A stretch of 64,000 nt of DNA from CAVQJU01 sp963754955 (GCA_963754955.1 CAVWHY010000011.1:1-64000); one strand, 5' to 3'; shown: positions 49,119-57,831, counted from the stretch's first letter. Notes: generated by a model not told the origin, from the letters alone. Numbers and translations: made by a program.

Positions 49119-50177
49119 TCAATAGGGAAACTGTTCGAGAAACCGCAGGTCGTTCTCGTAGAACAACCGGATGTCTTCCACCTGGTATTTGAGGATCGCG
49201 ATGCGTTCGATGCCGATGCCCCACGCGAAGCCGGTGTAGCGTTCGGCGTCGTAGCCGACGGCTTCGAACACGGCGGGATGCACCATGCCGCAGCCGCCGA
49301 TTTCAATCCATCCCGTCTTCTTGCACATCGCGCAGCCGGCGCCGTCGCACTGCCAGCAGCTGAGGTCGATTTCCGCGCTGGGCTCCGTGTACGGGAAAAA
49401 GCTGGGGCGAAACCGCACGCGGGTCGTCGGCGAAAATGTCTGCCGCGCAAACGCCAGGAGCGTCCCCTTGAGATGCGCGAGCGACAGGCCTTCGCCGACC
49501 GCCAGCCCTTCGATCTGTCCGAACGCCGGCGAGTGCGTCAAATCCAGGTCGTCGCGTCGATAGACGCGGCCGGGCACGATGATCCGGATCGGCGGCTTGT
49601 GCGCCTGCATGTACCGGATCTGCATGGACGATGTGTGCGTGCGCAGCAGCGTGCGCCGGTCCGCCGGTCCGTCGCCGGCGACGGGCGTTGCGAGGTACAG
49701 CGTGTCCTGCATGTCGCGCGCGGGATGTTCCGCCGGCATGTTGAGGGCGTCGAAGCAGTGCCAGTCGTCTTCGACCTCCGGTCCTTCGACCGCCGTGAAC
49801 CCCATGCGGGCGAAGATCGCTTCGAGGTCGTCGCGCACGACCGTCAGCGGATGGCGATGCCCCAGGCGCAGCGGACGTCCCGGCAGCGTCACGTCGATCG
49901 CGCCCGCCGGCCGCGCCTGCGCCGAGGCTGCCGCCTGATGCTCGGCCCAGCGCGCCTCGATCGCCTGCTTCAGTTCGTTGGCCAGCCGGCCAATCTCACG
50001 TTTACCTTCCGGCGTGGCGCTGGCGATCGCCTGCATCCACGTGGCGACCACGCTGTTTTTGCGTCCGAGGTAGCGATCTCTGACCGTCTGCGCGTCGCGC
50101 GGCGACGCCGCCACGGCGAGCTCGGCCTCGAACGCGCGGACCTGCGCCGCCACGGATTCCGAATCGGGAAGGCTCAT
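49119..50177 (-). CDS. pheS: Phenylalanine-tRNA ligase alpha subunit
   Basis: 352 residues, unbroken. The N-terminal coiled coil (~1-85) is followed by a class II core with motif 1-like GHRHPLTVVRDDLEAIFARM, FTAVEGPEVEDDWHCFDALN, motif 2 RTHTSSMQIRYM with PGRVYRRDDLDLTHSPAFGQ, FRPSFFPYTEPSAEIDLSC, zinc-like CWQCDGAGCAMCKKTG and motif 3 GFAWGIGIERIAILKY. It catalyses Phe-AMP formation and transfer to tRNA-Phe. It is followed by pheT after a 119-nt gap that holds a palindromic repeat. Confidence 0.97.
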   Translation of the reverse strand: MSLPDSESVAAQVRAFEAELAVAASPRDAQTVRDRYLGRKNSVVATWMQAIASATPEGKREIGRLANELKQAIEARWAEHQAAASAQARPAGAIDVTLPGRPLRLGHRHPLTVVRDDLEAIFARMGFTAVEGPEVEDDWHCFDALNMPAEHPARDMQDTLYLATPVAGDGPADRRTLLRTHTSSMQIRYMQAHKPPIRIIVPGRVYRRDDLDLTHSPAFGQIEGLAVGEGLSLAHLKGTLLAFARQTFSPTTRVRFRPSFFPYTEPSAEIDLSCWQCDGAGCAMCKKTGWIEIGGCGMVHPAVFEAVGYDAERYTGFAWGIGIERIAILKYQVEDIRLFYENDLRFLEQFPY

Positions 50178-50193
50178 CTAGCGGGGACAGTAA

Positions 50194-50255
50194 ATCACGA
50201 AGGCCCGAAGAACACGAAGCCAATTAGTCGTCGTGTGTTCCGTGCCTTCGCGACG
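50194..50255. repeat. CACGAAG-type intergenic palindromic repeat, copy 2
   Basis: ATCACGAAGGCCCGAAGAAC followed after about 20 nt by GTGTTCCGTGCCTTCGCGA. The arms CGAAGGC and GCCTTCG are complementary. It lies in the rplT-pheS gap, in the same setting as copy 1. Confidence 0.75.
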
Positions 50256-50274
50256 AAGGGGCGTCGAGCGATAG

Positions 50275-50646
50275 TCAGGCGCGCGCGAGCGGTTTCGCCG
50301 ACGCCTTGGCCTGCTCGGCCAGCTTCGCAAACGCGGCCGGGCTGCCGATGGCGATCTCCGACAGGCTCTTGCGATCGAGGGTGACGCCCGCGTTCTTCAG
50401 GCCGCTGATGAAGCGGCCGTATGTGAGGCCGTGCTCCCGGGCCGCGGCGTTGATCCGGACGACCCACAGCCGCCGGAAGTCGCGCTTCTTGCGCCGCCGG
50501 CCGACGAATGCGTACTTGAGCGCGGTGTCGACCGACTCTTTCGCGGCGCGGTACAGCTTGCTCTTGTTGGCGTAGTAGCCCTTGGCTAACCCGAGCAGCT
50601 TCTTGCGCTTGGCCCGGCGAACTGTTCCTCTTTTTACACGCGGCAT
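50275..50646 (-). CDS. rplT: Ribosomal protein L20 (bL20)
   Basis: 123 residues: RVKRGTVRRAKRKKLLGLAK, GYYANKSKLYRAAKESVDTA, YAFVGRRRKKRDFRRLWVVR and INAAAREHGLTYGRFISGLK are diagnostic. It binds 23S rRNA early in assembly of the large subunit and in many bacteria represses its own operon. It follows rpmI after about 100 nt that contain a long inverted repeat. Confidence 0.98.
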   Translation of the reverse strand: MPRVKRGTVRRAKRKKLLGLAKGYYANKSKLYRAAKESVDTALKYAFVGRRRKKRDFRRLWVVRINAAAREHGLTYGRFISGLKNAGVTLDRKSLSEIAIGSPAAFAKLAEQAKASAKPLARA

Positions 50647-50674
50647 AGTACTGAATTCTCCAAGTTCAAAGGCG

Positions 50675-50733
50675 AAAGTTCAAAGTGGAAAAGTAAGTTC
50701 AAAGTAAGGAAGTACTTGTCCACTTTGAACTTT
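50675..50733. repeat. Inverted repeat between rpmI and rplT
   Basis: The 15-bp arms AAAGTTCAAAGTGGA (50675-50689) and TCCACTTTGAACTTT (50719-50733) are perfectly complementary, with a 29-nt loop that itself contains GTTCAAAGT. In the transcript this would form a strong stem before rplT. It could be an L20 autoregulatory structure or another dispersed repeat family; sequence alone does not decide. Confidence 0.8.
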
Positions 50734-50747
50734 GAACTTTTCGACTT

Positions 50748-50945
50748 TCATTTGTACGGCAGCATCCGTGCGAGCTTCGGCGTGTCCACGGCGGCGACGG
50801 TGGTCGTGCCGCGCAGCGCGCGCTTGCGCTTGGTCGTCTTGCTGCTCAGGATGTGCTGCTTGAACGCCTTGCTGCGCAGGAACTTCCCCGTCTTCGTCCG
50901 CTTGAAGCGCTTCGCGGCGCCCCGATGTGTCTTCAGTTTCGGCAT
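50748..50945 (-). CDS. rpmI: Ribosomal protein L35 (bL35)
   Basis: 65 residues: PKLKTHRGAAKRFKRTKTGK, RSKAFKQHILSSKTTKRKR, ending KLARMLPYK. Full-length and unbroken. Member of the infC-rpmI-rplT operon. Confidence 0.98.
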   Translation of the reverse strand: MPKLKTHRGAAKRFKRTKTGKFLRSKAFKQHILSSKTTKRKRALRGTTTVAAVDTPKLARMLPYK

Positions 50946-51029
50946 CGTCTCCCTCGATCGATCAACTTCGCGTCGAACTTACTGGCTTCGCGCCTACTGG
51001 CTTCGCGGCCTGCTCGCTTCGCGCCCGAC

Positions 51030-51614
51030 CTAGCTTCGCGAGGCCGCCGCGGCCGCGGGCTTCGCCCGGCCGCCGCCGCTTTGCGGGCGCCGGCTCAGGA
51101 TCGTGTGCATCTGGTTACCTTCGAGCCGCGGCATCGTTTCCGCAATCGCCAGCTCGGACAGCTCCTGGACGAGCCGCTCGAGAATCCGGCGGCCGATTTC
51201 CGGGTGCGCCATCTCGCGTCCGCGGAAAAAGATCGTGGCCTTCACCTTGTCGCCGTCTTCGAGGAAGCGCTCGATGTGCTTCTTCTTGAACTGGTAATCG
51301 TGCTCGTCCACCTTCGGACGGAACTTGATCTCTTTGACCTCGATCACCTTCTGGTGCTTCCGGGCCTCCCGGGCGCGCTTCTGCTCCTGGTACTGGTACT
51401 TGCCGAAGTCCATGATGCGGCAGACCGGCGGCACGGCTGTCGGCGAGATCTCGACGAGGTCGAGCCCCTTGGTCTTGGCAATGGCCAGGGCTTGCGGCGG
51501 CGGCATGATGCCGAGCTGTTCGCCGGTGTCGTCGATCACCCGGATTTCACGGACGCGGATGCGTTCGTTCACGCGGACACGGTCGTCGCGGCGGGGACTT
51601 CTGTCGAAAGCGAT
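51030..51614 (-). CDS. infC: Translation initiation factor IF-3, AUC start codon
   Basis: The conserved body (VNERIRVREIRVIDDTGEQ, IMPPPQALAIAKTKGLDLVE, ISPTAVPPVCRIMDFGKYQY, KFRPKVDEHDYQFKKKHIER, FRGREMAHPEIGRRILERL) is complete. A GTG at 51572 would start inside the conserved N-terminus. In the same frame 14 codons upstream an ATC (51612-51614) lies 6 nt after AAGGAGG and gives IAFDRSPRRDDRVRVNERIR, matching the usual IF-3 N-terminus. Non-AUG AUU/AUC/AUA starts are a known hallmark of infC, allowing IF-3 to discriminate against its own mRNA. 195 residues; precedes rpmI and rplT. Confidence 0.93.
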   Translation of the reverse strand: MAFDRSPRRDDRVRVNERIRVREIRVIDDTGEQLGIMPPPQALAIAKTKGLDLVEISPTAVPPVCRIMDFGKYQYQEQKRAREARKHQKVIEVKEIKFRPKVDEHDYQFKKKHIERFLEDGDKVKATIFFRGREMAHPEIGRRILERLVQELSELAIAETMPRLEGNQMHTILSRRPQSGGGRAKPAAAAASRS

Positions 51615-51620
51615 AAAGGC

Positions 51621-51627
51621 CTCCTTG
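51621..51627 (-). promoter_or_regulatory. infC ribosome-binding site that decides the AUC start
   Basis: AAGGAGG on the minus strand, a full anti-Shine-Dalgarno match, ends 6 nt before the ATC codon at 51614. No such site precedes the GTG at 51572. This supports the AUC start. Confidence 0.85.
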
Positions 51628-51647
51628 AAAACCTGCGGTGCGGCGGG

Positions 51648-53609
51648 CTAAGCCGCCCCTGGGGCGGCCTCGTCGAGGGGCATCGTGCCCTTCGAGCTCA
51701 CTTCCTGCCGCGCCTTCTTCACGAATCCGTCAACCGTCTCCGGTCCGAGGTCGCCGCCCGAACGGCTTCGCACCGACACCGTACCCTCGGCGGCTTCCTT
51801 GTCGCCCACGACCAGCATATACGGGATCTTCTGGAGCTGGGCCTCCCGGATCTTATATCCAATCTTTTCCTGGCGCTCGTCGAGGCCCGCGCGCAGTCCG
51901 GCCGCCTGCAACCGGTCGCGGACCGTGCCCGCATACCCCAGGTGCCGGTCCGAAATAGGCAGCACCACGGCCTGAACCGGCGCCAGCCACAGCGGAAAGG
52001 CCCCGCTGTAGTGCTCGATCAGGATGGCGATGAAGCGCTCGAAGCTGCCGAAAATTGCACGGTGAATGACCACCGGCCGGTGCTCGGCGTTATCGGCGCC
52101 GGTGTACTTCAGCTCGAACCGCTGCGGCGCGTTGTAGTCCAGCTGAATTGTCGCGCACTGCCATTTGCGGCCGATCGCATCGGTCACGTCGAAATCGATC
52201 TTCGGGCCGTAAAAGGCGCCGTCGCCCGCGTTGATCGTGTAGGGCTGGCCCGCGCGCTCGAGCGCGGTCTTGAGCTGCGCTTCCGCCGAGTCCCACGTCG
52301 CGATATCGCCGAGGAACTCCGCCGGCCGCGTCGAGAGTTTCGCGGTGTATTCGAGGCCGAAGTCCCGGTACACACGCTGCACGAACCCCAGCATGCGCTC
52401 GACTTCGTCGCCGATCTGCTCCTGCGTGACGAAACAGTGGCCGTCGTCCTGCGAGAACTGGCGGACGCGCGTCAGGCCGCCGAGGACGCCGGATTCCTCG
52501 TTGCGGTGCAGCGGAGTCTGCTCGTGGAAGCGGACCGGCAGGTCGCGGTAGCTGTGCGCCTGGCTCGCGTAGAGCAGGTAGTGCCCGGGACAGTTCATCG
52601 CTTTGACGGCCAGTTGCTCGTTTTCGGAGCCCTCGACGAGAAACATGTTCTGCCGGTAGTGCGCCCAGTGCCCGGACGTCTCCCAGAGCGCCTTGTTGTA
52701 GATGAGTGGCGTCTTCACCTCGACGTAGCCGTTCGGCAGCAGCACCTCGCGCATGTAGGCCGACAAGAGGTTGTACAGCGTCGTGCCCTTGTCCTGCCAG
52801 AACGCGGCGCCTGGCGCCCACGGGTGAAACGTGAACAGGCCGAGTTCGCGCCCGAGCTTCCGGTGATCGCGCTTCTTCGCTTCCTCGAGCTGGGTGAGGT
52901 GCGCCTTCAGATCCTTGTCGCTGAGGAAGGCGGTCCCGTACACGCGCTGCATGGGCGGGTTCTTCGCGTCGCCCTTCCAGTACGCGTTCGACGTGCTCAT
53001 CAGCTTGAACGCCTTCAGCTTGCCGGTGGACGGCACGTGCGGCCCGACGCAGAAGTCGATGAACGTGTCCTTGTCCTTGATCGTGTAGCAGGAGACCTCG
53101 CGCTGGCCTTCGGTCTTCTCGTCGATCAGCTGCACCTTCAGCGGCTCGCCGCGCGCCGCGAAGAATGCCTTGGCTTCCTCGCGCGGCCACAGCTGGCGCT
53201 CGTACACGACGTCCTCACGCGCGAGCTCGTGCATCTTCTTTTCGATCGCCTCGAGATCCTCCGGCACGAAGGGCCTGGGCACGATGAAGTCGTAGAAGAA
53301 GCCCTCGTCGGTCGCTGGACCGATGCCGCACTGGGTGCCCGGGAACAGATTGGTCACCGCCGCCGCCAGCAGATGCGCGGTGCTGTGGCGCATGAGCATC
53401 AGCGCTTCCGGGCTGCGGTCCGTGACGATGCGGACGGACGCGTCGTGCTGAAGGGGAGCGGAGAGGTCGACCATCGTCCCGTCCACGACGCCCGCGAGCG
53501 CGGCTTTCGCGAGGCCTGGCGAGATCGCCTCCGCCACCGCGCGGACTGGTGCGCCGGCCGCGAGCTCGCGGGTCGACCCATCAGGCAGCGTGACGGTAAT
53601 CTGGCTCAT
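51648..53609 (-). CDS. thrS: Threonine-tRNA ligase
   Basis: 653 residues, unbroken. The TGS domain (ITVTLPDGSTRELAAGAPVR) is followed by the editing domain (MRHSTAHLLAAAVTNLFPGT, with HxxxH and CYTIKDKDTFIDFCVGPH). The class II core has motif 2 region RFHEQTPLHRNEESGVLGGL and TRVRQFSQDDGHCFVTQEQI, then RPVVIHRAIFGSFERFIAIL. The anticodon-binding C-terminus includes GAFPLWLAPVQAVVLPISDR. It charges tRNA-Thr and edits Ser-tRNA-Thr. It starts the thrS-infC-rpmI-rplT-pheS-pheT cluster. Confidence 0.98.
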   Translation of the reverse strand: MSQITVTLPDGSTRELAAGAPVRAVAEAISPGLAKAALAGVVDGTMVDLSAPLQHDASVRIVTDRSPEALMLMRHSTAHLLAAAVTNLFPGTQCGIGPATDEGFFYDFIVPRPFVPEDLEAIEKKMHELAREDVVYERQLWPREEAKAFFAARGEPLKVQLIDEKTEGQREVSCYTIKDKDTFIDFCVGPHVPSTGKLKAFKLMSTSNAYWKGDAKNPPMQRVYGTAFLSDKDLKAHLTQLEEAKKRDHRKLGRELGLFTFHPWAPGAAFWQDKGTTLYNLLSAYMREVLLPNGYVEVKTPLIYNKALWETSGHWAHYRQNMFLVEGSENEQLAVKAMNCPGHYLLYASQAHSYRDLPVRFHEQTPLHRNEESGVLGGLTRVRQFSQDDGHCFVTQEQIGDEVERMLGFVQRVYRDFGLEYTAKLSTRPAEFLGDIATWDSAEAQLKTALERAGQPYTINAGDGAFYGPKIDFDVTDAIGRKWQCATIQLDYNAPQRFELKYTGADNAEHRPVVIHRAIFGSFERFIAILIEHYSGAFPLWLAPVQAVVLPISDRHLGYAGTVRDRLQAAGLRAGLDERQEKIGYKIREAQLQKIPYMLVVGDKEAAEGTVSVRSRSGGDLGPETVDGFVKKARQEVSSKGTMPLDEAAPGAA

Positions 53610-53747
53610 GTGAGAGTTGGCGTTCGATCTGTCTGCGGTGAATCTAACCCTTCGACTCGCTGCGCTCGCTCAGGGCATTCTCCACGGCAGACGGCCCGCC
53701 ATGAGCGAGCCTCCGGCTCGCCGAAGGCGAGGCGGAGGTGAGTCGAA

Positions 53748-53823
53748 TGGTAGGCACGGGTGGACTCGAACCACCGACCTCCTGCGTGTCAAGCAGGCGC
53801 TCTAACCTCTGAGCTACGCGCCT
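53748..53823 (-). tRNA. tRNA-Val (GAC)
   Basis: A cloverleaf on the minus strand: acceptor AGGCGCG pairs with CGTGCCT (one G-U); D arm GCTCAGAGGTTAGAGC; anticodon stem CCTGC/GCAGG with loop TTGACAC, giving anticodon GAC; T arm CGGTGGTTCGAGTCCACCC. The discriminator A and CCA are encoded. Lies just upstream of thrS. Confidence 0.96.
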
Positions 53824-53845
53824 ACACCGCAAACACTTGAGTATA

Positions 53846-55075
53846 TCAGGCGGCTTTCTTTTCGGCGAGCCGGAACCACGTCGGCGTCGCGCGGGCGACG
53901 CGAGCCGCCGGCGCCGGCGCAATCTGGACCTGCTCAATCGCCTTGTCCAGCATGATGTCGCTCGGCGGAGGCGGCTGCCCGAACTCGACGTCTGGAGCCT
54001 CGACGGCCACGGTGGGTTCCAGCCCCTTTTCGTGGAGCGGGGTCCCGGCGGGCGTCAGATAGCGAACCGTCGTCAGCCAGAGCGCGCTGCCGCCGGGCAG
54101 CTTGACCAGCTTCTGCACGCCCGCGCGGCCGATCGTGTGTTCACCGACAAGGTCGGCGCGCTGGTTGCCCGACAGCGCCGACGCGAACAGCTCCGCGGCG
54201 CCGGAGGTCCCGTTGTCCATCAGCAGGACGGCGCGCAGGCTGATGGTGCCGTCGCCCGGGTTGGCGGCGATCGTGTCCTTCGTCGGAACGCCCTTGGTCT
54301 CCCGCTGCGCCAGCGTGCCCTTTGCCACGAACAGCCGCGCGAGGGCCAGGCCCTGATCGTAGGTGCCGCTGGCGGTCCGGCGGATGTCGATGACCAGTTT
54401 CGTGGCGCCGTTTTTCGACACATCGGCGACTTGCGCCTTCACCTGGTCGGCCGTGCGCGGGCCGATCGCGGGAACGCGAATGTATCCGACACCGGGTGTC
54501 GCGATGCGTCCCGACACGTCAGCCGGGGGAAGCGCCTCGCGCGACAGCGTCACCACGTGCGGGTCGGCAGCGTTGCCGCGGAAAATCGTGAGCGTGACCT
54601 TCGATCCGACGGCGCCACGCAGCGCGCGCATACCCTGCCACACGCTCATGTCGCGCGTCGGCACGTCGTTGATCGCGCGGACGTAGTCGCCCGTCCGAAG
54701 CCCGGCCCTGAAGGCGGGGGAGTTGTCCCGTGCCGCGAGCACTCGCAGGTAGTACTGCCGCGTCAGCTCGATGCCGAGGTCGCCCGGAGGCAACGCTGAC
54801 CCCGATTCGGCCTGCTTGACCTCGTCGGGCGACAGATAGGCGCTGTCCGGATCCAGCGAGTCGACGAGGCCGTTCATGGCGCCGCGCATCACTTTATCGA
54901 TGTTCACCGGCTCGACGTAGTTGCTCGAAATCAGGCTCACCACGTCGTCGAAAATCTTCAGGTGCTGATACGTGTCTTCGCGCGCCATGACGGTGCCGAG
55001 CACGCCGCCGACGATGGCGAAGGCGACCACCGGGGCGGTGATCGCGATAACGATGACGCGGGTGCGTGAACTCAT
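53846..55075 (-). CDS. S41-family C-terminal processing peptidase homologue, catalytic residues replaced
   Basis: 409 residues with an N-terminal membrane segment (VIAITAPVVAFAIVGGVLG), an S41 N-domain (DVVSLISSNYVEPVNIDKVM), a PDZ domain (YYLRVLAARDNSPAFRAGLR, TGDYVRAINDVPTRDMSV) and an S41 core (VGYIRVPAIG, TKLVIDIRRTASGTYDQGLA, AVLLMDNGTSGAAELFASAL, VGEHTIGRAGVQKLVKLPGG, YLTPAGTPLHEKGLEPTV). Against Prc (SASASE and FGKG) the catalytic Ser position is Gly in TSGAAE and the Lys is Arg in IGRAG. The fold is intact, so it may bind unfolded C-termini without cutting. It starts 4 nt after the M23 gene stop, consistent with an EnvC-CtpA-type pair. Confidence 0.88.
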   Translation of the reverse strand: MSSRTRVIVIAITAPVVAFAIVGGVLGTVMAREDTYQHLKIFDDVVSLISSNYVEPVNIDKVMRGAMNGLVDSLDPDSAYLSPDEVKQAESGSALPPGDLGIELTRQYYLRVLAARDNSPAFRAGLRTGDYVRAINDVPTRDMSVWQGMRALRGAVGSKVTLTIFRGNAADPHVVTLSREALPPADVSGRIATPGVGYIRVPAIGPRTADQVKAQVADVSKNGATKLVIDIRRTASGTYDQGLALARLFVAKGTLAQRETKGVPTKDTIAANPGDGTISLRAVLLMDNGTSGAAELFASALSGNQRADLVGEHTIGRAGVQKLVKLPGGSALWLTTVRYLTPAGTPLHEKGLEPTVAVEAPDVEFGQPPPPSDIMLDKAIEQVQIAPAPAARVARATPTWFRLAEKKAA

Positions 55076-55079
55076 GGCC

Positions 55080-56197
55080 CTACCGTTTCTTCAGCCATTG
55101 TAAAGGATCGACGGACTGACCGTCGATGCGCAACTCGAAGTAGAGTTCGGACGGTCCGGCAGGCGCCGGCCCGACGGTTCCGATGGCCTGGCCGCGCTCG
55201 ATCCGGGCCCCTTTCCTGACCGATACCTCGAGTAAATCCCCGTACAGGCTGAAGCTCTGCGACCCGTGATCGACGATGACGAGGTTGCCGAAGCCGCCGA
55301 AGGTGTCGGCGAAGGCCACGACACCGTCGTGGATGGCGGACACCGCGGATCCCTCGGCGGCGGTGATTGCGATTCCGTTGGCCGTCGACGCGCCGGCCTG
55401 ACGGCTGGGCCGGCGGGCGAGTGCGCCCGCCGACCGGCCAATCGAGATCGCCGCGGAAGGGCCGGAGGGGCAGGGCGGCGGGCTCGACGGCCGACGCGCC
55501 CGACAGATCGTGCAGCGTTGCCTGCAGCTTCTGCTGCGCCGCCTGAAGTTCACCGGCCAGTTGCGCGTTCAGATCGCGGCGGTTGTCGATGTCGCGGATG
55601 AGCGCGCTGCGCGATTCGGCCGCGCGCGCCGAGCGCCGCCTGCGCACGCTCGGCGTCCGCCGTCAGCGTGCTGAGATGGCGGCTGCGCTGCTCGAGCGCG
55701 GCGCGCGTCCGTTTCAGCTCCGCAAGATTGCGCTGACGCGTGGCGACGCGGTCGGCATCGAGCTTCGCCAGCGCGCTCAGAATGCGCGACGCCTGACCGA
55801 CCTGGCGGATATCGGCGGTGGACAGCAGGAGCTTGAGGTAGCGGCCCTGGCCCATTTTGTAGATATCGACGAGCCTGGCGCGAAGCTCGGGCCGGCTTGC
55901 GGCTTCCTGCTGCTCGAGGTCGTGCATCCGCTGCCTGTTCGCGGCGAGCTCGCCGGAAATCTGCGCGCTGTCCGCCGCAAGCTGCCGGAGCTCTTCGGCC
56001 TTGATCTGACGATCGACTTCCAGCTTTCGCAGATCGCCCAGCAACGTGCGTTCGTCTGCCGCCAGCCGGTCGGCTTCCTTCTGCAGGGCCTGCAGTCGAT
56101 CGGTCGCGCGTTGCGCCAGCGCCTCCGCGCGCGGGCGCTCGGCCGGCTGAGCCTGCAGTGCGAGCGACAGTGCGGAAGCGAGCAGAAATACACCCAT
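55080..56197 (-). CDS. Murein hydrolase activator, EnvC-like with coiled coil and degenerate M23 domain
   Basis: A signal peptide (GVFLLASALSLALQAQPA) is followed by a long coiled coil (RLQALQKEADRLAADERTLL; QISGELAANRQRMHDLEQQE; YKMGQGRYLKLLLSTADI) and, after frameshifts near 55625 and 55420, the LytM/M23 domain (NGIAITAAEGSAVSAIHDG, VVAFADTFGGFGNLVIVDHG, SLYGDLLEVSVRKGARIERG, GPSELYFELRIDGQSVDP). The HxxxD zinc motif and the HxH of active M23 enzymes are replaced by NGIAI and ELYFEL. This implies an activator of amidases, like EnvC, not a peptidase. Divergent from ruvX. Confidence 0.87.
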
Positions 56198-56264
56198 CGC
56201 CTTACATATCGGCACGGCGCGGTAGCGCTGCAGCGCCGGCAGGTTGTCGGCATGGGATAATTGC

Positions 56265-56696
56265 GTGGTGCGCGTGCTTGCCGTCGATGTCGGAGGACGC
56301 CGGATTGGCCTCGCGATCAGCGACCCGTCCGCGACGCTCGCGCGGCCGCTGACGACGCTTGCCGTCGGAGACCACGACGAAGGCGTGCGCCGCGTCGCCG
56401 AAGAGATCGGGCGGCTCGAGCGCGACGACGACGGCCTGGCGTCGGTTGTCGTCGGGCTGCCGGTGCGGCTCGATGGGTCGGCGAGCGAGGAAACGGCCCG
56501 CGTGACGGCGTTCGTCGACGCGCTGAAGACCTGCACGAACGTGCCTATCGTGACGGCCGACGAACGGCTGACGAGCCGTGAGGCCGAGAGCCGTCTGAGC
56601 CTGCGGGAGCGCGACTGGCGGCAGCGGAAGACGAAACTCGATGCGGCCGCGGCGGCGATCATCCTCCAGGAATTTCTCGACCGGGCGGGGAACTGA
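56265..56696 (+). CDS. ruvX: Putative pre-16S rRNA nuclease / Holliday junction resolvase-like YqgF
   Basis: GTG GTG at 56265-56270 gives VRVLAVDVGGRRIGLAISDP (first catalytic Asp). Then LASVVVGLPVRLDGSASEET, VPIVTADERLTSREAESRL and KLDAAAAAIILQEFLD (last Asp) follow. About 143 residues, full length, RNase H-like fold. YqgF matures the 16S rRNA 5' end. A GATAAT hexamer at 56255-56260 sits almost on the start, so the mRNA may be nearly leaderless. Followed 14 nt later by mltG, a common pairing. Confidence 0.92.
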   Translation: MVRVLAVDVGGRRIGLAISDPSATLARPLTTLAVGDHDEGVRRVAEEIGRLERDDDGLASVVVGLPVRLDGSASEETARVTAFVDALKTCTNVPIVTADERLTSREAESRLSLRERDWRQRKTKLDAAAAAIILQEFLDRAGN

Positions 56697-56710
56697 AATC
56701 CGGGCGCAAC

Positions 56711-57817
56711 GTGAAACGACTCCTCGCGTCGATCATCGTGCTCATCGTGGTTGCTGCCGGCGCGACTGCCGCGTGGCTGTTCCTGGGCGCGCCAGCGTCC
56801 ATACCGGGGTTACGGCGACTCCGAACAGTTCGTGGACATCAGGCCGGGGACCGGCACACGCGCCATCGGCGAGCGCCTCGCCGCGGCCGGCGTCGTCCGC
56901 GATCAGCTGACGTTCCGTATCGCGCTGTGGATGAGCGGCAAAGCGACGCGGCTCAAGGCCGGCGAGTACCGGTTCACGCGAGCCCGTGACGCCGGGCGAC
57001 GTCATCGACAAGCTCGCGCGAGGCGACGTGTTCGTCATCCCGCTGACGATTCCTGAAGGGCCTGTCCGTTCGCGAAATAGCCAAACTCGTCGAGGCGAAG
57101 GGCTTCGGGCCGGCCTCCGCTTTCGTCGACGCCGCTCGCGATACGACGTCCGGTTCACGCGATCGACCCGGCGGCCCGCGATTTGGAAGGCTATCTGTTC
57201 CCGGAAACCTATCCACTCTCACGGCACGCGGACGCACCCGCCATCGTGCGGCTGATGGCCGACGCCTTCAGCCGGGCCTTGTCGCCGGAGTTGCGGACGG
57301 CGGCCGCGTGCGCGGGGGCTGTCGATCCGACAGCTTGTCACGCTGGCGTCGATCGTCGAGAAGGAAACGGGCAACCCGGCGGAGCGGCCCCTGGTCGCCT
57401 CGGTGTACGAGAATCGTCTCCGGATCGGCATGCCGCTGCAGTGCGACCCCACCGTCATCTACGCGCTCGAGCAGGCCGGCCGCTATCACGGCAACCTGCA
57501 TCACGAGGACCTGTCGTTCGACTCGCCGTACAACACCTATCGGTACCCCGGCCTGCCGCCTGGTCCGATCGCTGCGCCAGGACGGGCGTCACTCGACGCG
57601 GTGGTCCACCCGGCGGACATCGAACTACCTGTATTTCGTCAGCCGCAACGACGGCTCGCACGAATTTGCGGCGACGCTCGAAGAGCACAATCGGAACGTC
57701 CAGAAGTACCAGGTGGAGTACTTCAAGGGCCGGGCAGGTCGGGTGGGCCAGGCAGGTCGGGCAGGCGAGGCGGGCCACCAGTCGCGAGCTGCTGGGCACT
57801 CGAGCTCGAGCCTCTGA
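56711..57817 (+). CDS. mltG: Endolytic peptidoglycan transglycosylase MltG
   Basis: A GTG start is followed by a membrane anchor (LASIIVLIVVAAGATAAWLF), a LysM-like region (QFVDIRPGTGTRAIGERLAA, VFVIPLTIPEG) and the YceG core: DLEGYLFPETYPLSRHADA, LASIVEKETGNPAERPLVAS with catalytic Glu in VEKETG, VYENRLRIGMPLQCDPTVIY, YNTYRYPGLPPGPIAAPG and NDGSHEFAATLEEHNRNV. The C-terminus is a GRAGRVGQAGRAGEAG simple repeat. Frameshifts lie near 56805, 56985, 57060, 57150, 57320 and 57620. It cuts nascent glycan strands at the inner membrane. Confidence 0.9.
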
Positions 57818-57831
57818 CACAATCCCAATAC

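Noticed and set aside
50853..53741. A very long (962-codon) plus-strand open frame over infC and thrS
   Set aside because: It is the antisense of two certain genes; high GC produces long open antisense frames.
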